NCBI RefSeq assembly: GCF_019175385.1
Contig: NC_083339.1
Span: 31,463,637-31,527,636, forward strand
DNA length: 64,000 bases
Source: Lycium barbarum
Lineage: Eukaryota; Streptophyta; Magnoliopsida; Solanales; Solanaceae
Reading direction: 5' to 3'
The translations under genes were made by a program, and so were the position numbers. This document shows positions 59,579 through 64,000 of the stretch, piece by piece. How positions within the stretch are numbered: position 1 is the first letter of the stretch; the number at the start of each line of letters is the position of its first letter. The notes beneath the pieces were generated by a model. It did no database searches. It had not been told where the DNA came from and saw only the letters and a list, made by a program, of their open reading frames with translations.

Positions 59579-60764
59579 GCATTAAGAGTAGGGTCTAGGG
59601 ACAAAAGAAGTAAAAAATTCCTATCCAATAGATTTTGCCCCTTAAATGTAAACCCTAAATTCAAAATTATTTGAAAATCAGCAAAGGATAAGGGAGTTTC
59701 TCAACAAAATTGTACAACTAGTACCATAGCCAATCAGAATTTGTACACCTTACATACTACAAATAAGAATCCAGCAAATTGTACCAAAAAATTCAAGTAA
59801 AAATCACATAAAACTAAGAATTAACATAATAGTACGCCTAGTCATCAAATAGGACAAACATCAACAAATTTTAATGGTAAAATCGCACAAGGACAGGATA
59901 GTAACCCCTAAACCGTACCCAAATCGAAAAGTTCCCCTTGGGTGTTTGCTTCCATGTGATAGAGTGCACAAGATGGCTAAGGACTCGAGGTCCCACCCAT
60001 GGCAACTCTATCACAGTAAAGCCCGAGTAACTTCCACAAAAATGAATCAATTGATCATATAAAAGTAAAATTTGAAAGAAAATAAATCTGTAAATAATGA
60101 GTACTCATGATTTAGAAGAAAACCCCTCAAAAATACGACGAGAATGGCCATTGAATAGCCTCCAATTGTCCGCGAGTTTGGGCGGAAACCTAGTTGCCCC
60201 AATCACCTCAAAGAAGAAAGACGAGGTCGGGTAAAAGACTTGGAGAGGGGGGGGGGAAGTTTTATTAATTAAAACTTCCACCTCTTATTTTTAAAATAAA
60301 CAATCAACCCCAAGTTTCAGAACAGTTTAAAAACTCCTCCATTTTAAAAGACAAACCTTTAAAACCTTGTACCCCCTTTGAAATAAATAAATCTGTAACA
60401 CGCCATTTTGAAATATAAGCTTTAATATGAGCCTAATATTGACATAGGTCCGGGTAATATTTAGAAATGTAAAAAAAAATGCGGTCAAAATGAGTTGTAA
60501 TTCATATGTCGTCTTAATTAACAATTTTTCCGAGTTAGACGGAGCGGGATATGCATTTTCTTTTGAATTATATTTATGAAAGTAAATAACTCGTAATTTC
60601 TTGTAATTGTCAATTTCTTACAACATAATAATTAAACGTCAATTTTTTGCAAATTTCTCAAGATTTTTAAATTTTAAAAGGCCTCCTTACTCCATCTTGG
60701 ACTCGGGAAATTTGAAAATTAGAATACTCGTTTTATGAGGTGAAAATTAGGTGTCAACAATGGG

Positions 60765-61150
60765 CACAACACGGAGGACTGCATAAATCTAAAACACAAA
60801 ATCCAGGATCTGATCGATAAAAGAGAAATCATTTTGGAAACTGCCGCTCCCAACTTAAACACGAACCCGTTGCTGAATCATGGAAATGGTGGGGTCCACA
60901 TGATAGTGAGGGATGAAGACTGGAAAGCTTGTGGAATATTGTCTCCCAAAATAACCAAGCCTCTCGAATAGACAGTTGCTTCCCTCGCACTCTAGATACG
61001 ACCCAAATTCAAAGTCCTGATCACTCTTGAATGTCGTGACAAGGTTGTAGGAAGGGTACTTGTGAATAATGGGTCGAGCCTCAACATTTGCCCCGTAACA
61101 ACATAACACAACTTGGCTATGACATAGGCGAAATTCGATAGAGCAGGACG
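60765..61150 (+). pseudogene. End of gag and aspartic protease of Ogre-like element B
   Basis: This continues the zinc-knuckle motif split at 42862: His-Asn-Thr-Glu-Asp-Cys, then INLKHKIQDLIDKREIILE and the GGVHMI stretch that starts the protease part. After a frame change and stops near 60970-61010 the protease active-site block reads GRVLVNNGSSLNICPV. The first Asn (AAT, 61065-61067) replaces the catalytic Asp expected in LVDNGSS-type sites. A stop follows at about 61099. The enzyme would process the polyprotein; it is inactive here. Confidence 0.75.
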
Positions 61151-61828
61151 AATGTCAGGGGATTTGATGGGTCATTGAGTGATTCCTTAGGAGAGATCGA
61201 CCTGCAGATCCAAGTTGGGCCTGCCTCGTTCACAGCTGAGTTCCAGGTCATGGCAATCACTGCAAATTATAACATGCTCTTGGGAAGAGCCTGGATCCAC
61301 TCTGCCGGAGCGGTGCCGCTAAGTATGCACCAGGCCATAAAATTTGAATAGCAGGGCCAGGAAATTAGGGTCGAAGCTGAGAAAGATACCTAGAGGAATC
61401 TCTACAACATTGTACCAGCAATCGAAGAGAGTCCTAACAGATCAAACTTCCACGTGGTGGAATATGTTTGGGCCACCCACTCAGTCGACAGATCTATGCT
61501 GGCAGTCTACAGAATGATCACCTCCAGGATGCTAAGAAGTGGTTTTGAAATGGGAAAGGGCTTAGGAAAGGAACTTAAAGGGATAATTGAGCCCGTGCCA
61601 CTCCCGAAAGAGAATCAATGCTTCGTTCTGGGATATACTCCTAGTGAGGGCGAGCTCGTGAAAGCTATTAAGAGAGAACTCAAACCGGGGATCCTGTCAC
61701 AGTCGATTCTGGGGTTGTACCAGTTATTGACAAACAACACTCAGATGCCGAATGAAGAAGAAGTTAGCGGGGGTCTCGAGTTGCTGTTTCAAGAAGAGGG
61801 ATGCTACGCGATCGCCGAGAAAATCTAG
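61151..61828 (+). pseudogene. Protease end and G-patch-like segment of Ogre-like element B
   Basis: Fragments in order: FTAEFQVMAITANYNMLLGR, WIHSAGAVPLSMHQAIKF with stops, then an open frame 61454-61828 of 124 codons. The latter contains SRMLRSGFEMGKGLGKELKG, a glycine-rich segment like the G-patch found after the protease in Ogre/Tat polyproteins. Its tail LLFQEEGCYAIAEKI is followed by a TAG. G-patches are thought to bind RNA or partner proteins. The region sits between protease and RT as expected. Confidence 0.75.
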
Positions 61829-62275
61829 GAGGCGCCCATCGTACGCAGTCTGAAACCAGGAAAGCGCGTGAATAATTGGACATCTAATCCTCTCTTGGAT
61901 CCTCGGTAGAGAGATAGATTTTCCTTGAAAAAGAATCTTTTGCTAAAAAGCGAAGGCGTTGGCTGAGACTCGAACGACTGCCTTTTCTAAAACTACCCCA
62001 TGATGTTTAAAAATGGAAATGGTTCTGGCTTGTTCCTATTCAGGACTACAGTTTGTAACTCATTTGCTTTTGAATTAATAAGAAGCCTCGGTCTACGCAA
62101 AAATACTGTTCTTATTGGATAATAAAATGATTTTTTTTCTTATTAGTCATGTAGTAACAATCGACCAATAAGCCTAATTTTTACTTTGCCTCGCTTTTTC
62201 GGTAATAATTATAATAAAACAACCAAAAATGTCATGATGTGTTGTGAAACGAACGAGAAAAACAGCCAATAGGAA
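61829..62275 (+). other. AT-rich gap between protease and RT, probable Ogre intron
   Basis: About 450 bases without coding content separate the end of the protease part (VNNWTSNPLLDPR-like residues up to about 61910) from the start of the RT part (about 62250). Ogre elements are known for an intron at this place that is spliced to join gag-protease with RT. The AT-rich sequence and the resumption of family-typical residues on both sides fit this. I could not fix the splice sites with certainty. Confidence 0.5.
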
Positions 62276-63880
62276 TACGAGGAGTACGATCAATCGACAA
62301 TGATGCTCGTAGAGGAGTTGGAAGAATTAGAAGAGAAGAAGAAGCCAAATATGGATGAAACTGAGGTGATCAACCTCAGTGACGAAGAGGATGTTAAGGA
62401 GACACGAATCAACGCTCACTTGGGGGGCCCACTAAAAGAAGAGCTCATAGCTTTGTTAAAGGAATATGTGGATGTCTTCGTGAATATTCCAGGATTAAGC
62501 ACTGAAATAGTGGCCCACATATACCCATCAAGAAGGGTTTTGCCCTAGTCAAACAAAAGACGCGAACATTTAAGCCAGACATGAGTATCAGGATAAATGA
62601 CAAAGTAAAGAAACAAATCGAGTCGGGAATAGTGGTAGTAACATCCTACCCCACTTGGGTAGCCAACATAGTAACAGTACCTAAGAAGGACAGAAAGATT
62701 CGAATCTACATAGACTACTAAGATCTCAATCGGGCAGTCCGAAATATAACTTCCGTCTCCTGAACATCCACATCCTAACAGATAACTGCGCCAAGTACGA
62801 GCTGCAGTCATTTGTGGATTGTTTCATCGGGTACCACCAAATACTCATGAGCGAGGAAGACGTTGAGAAGAAAGACATTATCACCCCTTGGGGATTCTAA
62901 CATTACAGGGCAATGCCGTTCAGCCTCAAAAATTTTGGCGCCACACACATGAGAGCCATGACTACCCTATTCCATGATATGATGCATCGAGAGATCAAAG
63001 TCTATATGGACGATATCATCATAAAATCAAAAGAATGTTCAGAACACACCATGCACTCACGCAAATTCTTTGATAGGCTTCGCAAATTCAATCTGAGGCT
63101 GAACCCTGCTAAATGTGCATTAAGAAGTGCCTGCCAAAAAGCTATTAGGATTCATAGTCAGCCGCAGGGGCATTGAACTGGATCCTACCAAACATAAAGC
63201 AATTCAAGAATTGCCACCGCCCAAAACCAAGAAGGAAGTCATGAGTTACTTGGGAAGGTTGAATTACATCGGACGGTTCATAGCCCAGTCAACTGTGATC
63301 ATGGAGCCAATCCTCAAATTGCTCAAGAAAGAAGCTCCCACGAATGACGGGGGAGTGCCAACAGGCATTCGACAAAATGAAAAGATATCTTTCCAATCCT
63401 CCCGTTCTGGTGCCGCCCAAGAAAACGAGTCCTCTCTTACTATACCTGCCAGTATCAGAAAATGCTTTCGGCTGTATGCTGGCCCGGTATGATGAAGAAG
63501 GCAAAAAAGAACATGCCATTTACTATTTGAGCAAGAAGTTTATATCCTGTGAGGCGCGGTACAGGCTCGTAGAGAAGACTTGTTGTGCTCTGACTTGGAT
63601 CGCTCAGAAGCTAAGGCACTACCTATTAGTGTTCACCACCCATCTCACATCCCAAATGGATCCATTAGGATATATCTTCAGGAAACCGATGCCCATGGGA
63701 AAATTGGCTAAATGGCAGATTCTACTAAGTGAATTCAACATCATATACGTAGCGCAAAAAGCGATCATAGGACAAGCCTTGGCTGACTTGCTAGCGGAAA
63801 GCCCCGTCGATAATGAGCTTGAGCCTTTGCGGGCTTTCATTCAAGATAAGGATGTATTAACTATGGAAGAAGAGTTGATG
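62276..63880 (+). pseudogene. Reverse transcriptase and RNase H of Ogre-like element B
   Basis: The entry part (62300-62548) reads KKPNMDETEVINLSDEEDVK and LLKEYVDVFVNIPGLSTEIV, lacking a few residues before PGLS. After stops and frame changes (62549-62912) the polymerase palm is readable: MPFSLKNFGATHMRAM and VYMDDIIIKS, with catalytic Asp codons at 63009-63014. It continues with KLLGFIVSRRGIELDPTKHK and the RNase H domain: FGCMLARYDEEGKKEHAIYY, YRLVEKTCCALTWIAQKLRHY and ALADLLAESPV. The region 63344-63958 is open for 204 codons. Shifts near 62548, 62705, 63120 and 63340 make it a pseudogene. Confidence 0.85.
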
Positions 63881-64000
63881 GAACCATACTCAGGTTGGAC
63901 ATTGTTCTTTGATGGGGCATTCAATTACAAAGGGTCAGGCATCGAGGCGATGTGTTGATATCAGAGACAGGACAACACTATTCGTTAGCCGCAAAGCTCA
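63881..64000 (+). pseudogene. Start of a second (archaeal-type) RNase H of Ogre-like element B
   Basis: After the first RNase H the reading gives YSGWTLFFDGAFNYKGSGIE, the opening strand of the additional RNase H that is a hallmark of the Tat/Ogre lineage. A stop follows at about 63956. The remainder, including integrase and the 3' LTR, lies beyond the window. Confidence 0.75.

Larger units (their letters stand above)
42863..60759 (-). mobile_element. Ogre/Tat-type solo LTR, minus strand, split by two younger elements
   Basis: On the minus strand it starts at 60759 with TGTTGACACCTAATTTTCACC and ends at 42863 with CGACACGCTACA. The AGTCGCCACCTAATTTTTAGGAAATT stretch near 43012 is the inverted Ogre LTR end region. 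Flanks are ACAGG (42858-42862) and ATGGG (60760-60764), a 5-bp target duplication with two transitions; with the right-hand version the gag frame reads through. Removing the nested solo LTR (43161-45522) and the 10-kb element (47904-57978) leaves about 5.45 kb. No internal region exists, so it is solo. The parts at 45523-47903 and 57984-60759 hold no supported genes. Confidence 0.82.

Noticed and set aside
60765..64000. Endogenous pararetrovirus
   Set aside because: The pol order with G-patch-like segment, probable intron and second RNase H, plus its continuity with an LTR, primer site and Ogre-type gag, fits an Ogre/Tat LTR element; no movement protein or caulimovirus coat motif is seen.

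Overview
The window is plant nuclear DNA from a repeat-rich region, most likely a Solanaceae genome. I base this on the types of LTR retrotransposon present: Ty3/gypsy elements of the Tekay/Del type whose LTRs end in a GGTCGTGACA-like sequence followed by an initiator-Met tRNA primer site, and Ogre/Tat-type elements with very long LTRs and a TGGCGACTC-type primer site. The family-level assignment comes from familiarity with such repeats, not a search. I see no intact host gene, no rRNA or tRNA gene and no prokaryotic feature. Nearly every base belongs to a transposable element or its debris, and every coding region found is broken.

Layout, left to right. 1-6685: a Tekay-like gypsy element (end of its 5' LTR, primer site, gag, protease, RT, RNase H) with a minus-strand solo LTR (2504-5374, target duplication CCAAG) inside the RT. 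6686-20244: Ogre-like element A, inserted after the Tekay RNase H: a 7.5 kb LTR, primer site, an extra ORF1 (DUF7745-like), a poly-Glu/zinc-knuckle ORF2 and gag, cut off inside the gag zinc knuckle. 20335-23220: a plus-strand LTR of the same family as the 2504 solo LTR. 23303-32265: a third Ogre-like element (LTR, leader, start of gag). Its LTR carries a foldback element, a hAT-like MITE and a Pack-MULE that captured part of a host peptide-N-glycanase A gene. 32266-42841 is a near-identical copy of 4986-20244 with a 4.6 kb loss in the LTR. The Ogre element in this copy (B) continues to the window end, but its gag zinc knuckle is split by a minus-strand Ogre-type solo LTR (42863-60759). That LTR is itself interrupted by a gypsy solo LTR (43161-45522) and by a complete 10 kb LTR element without recognisable genes (47904-57978). 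From 60760 element B resumes: gag end, protease, G-patch-like segment, probable intron, RT, RNase H and the start of a second RNase H.

Relative order of events can be read from the nesting. The Tekay element decayed first and received the solo-LTR element and the Ogre element. That block was then duplicated, because both copies share the same stops and frameshifts. The copies afterwards diverged by a large LTR deletion (B), truncation (A) and further insertions. The most notable finding is the 1.23 kb Pack-MULE at 28684-29911, with a perfect 9-bp target duplication, long inverted ends and a fragment of a plant PNGase A gene.
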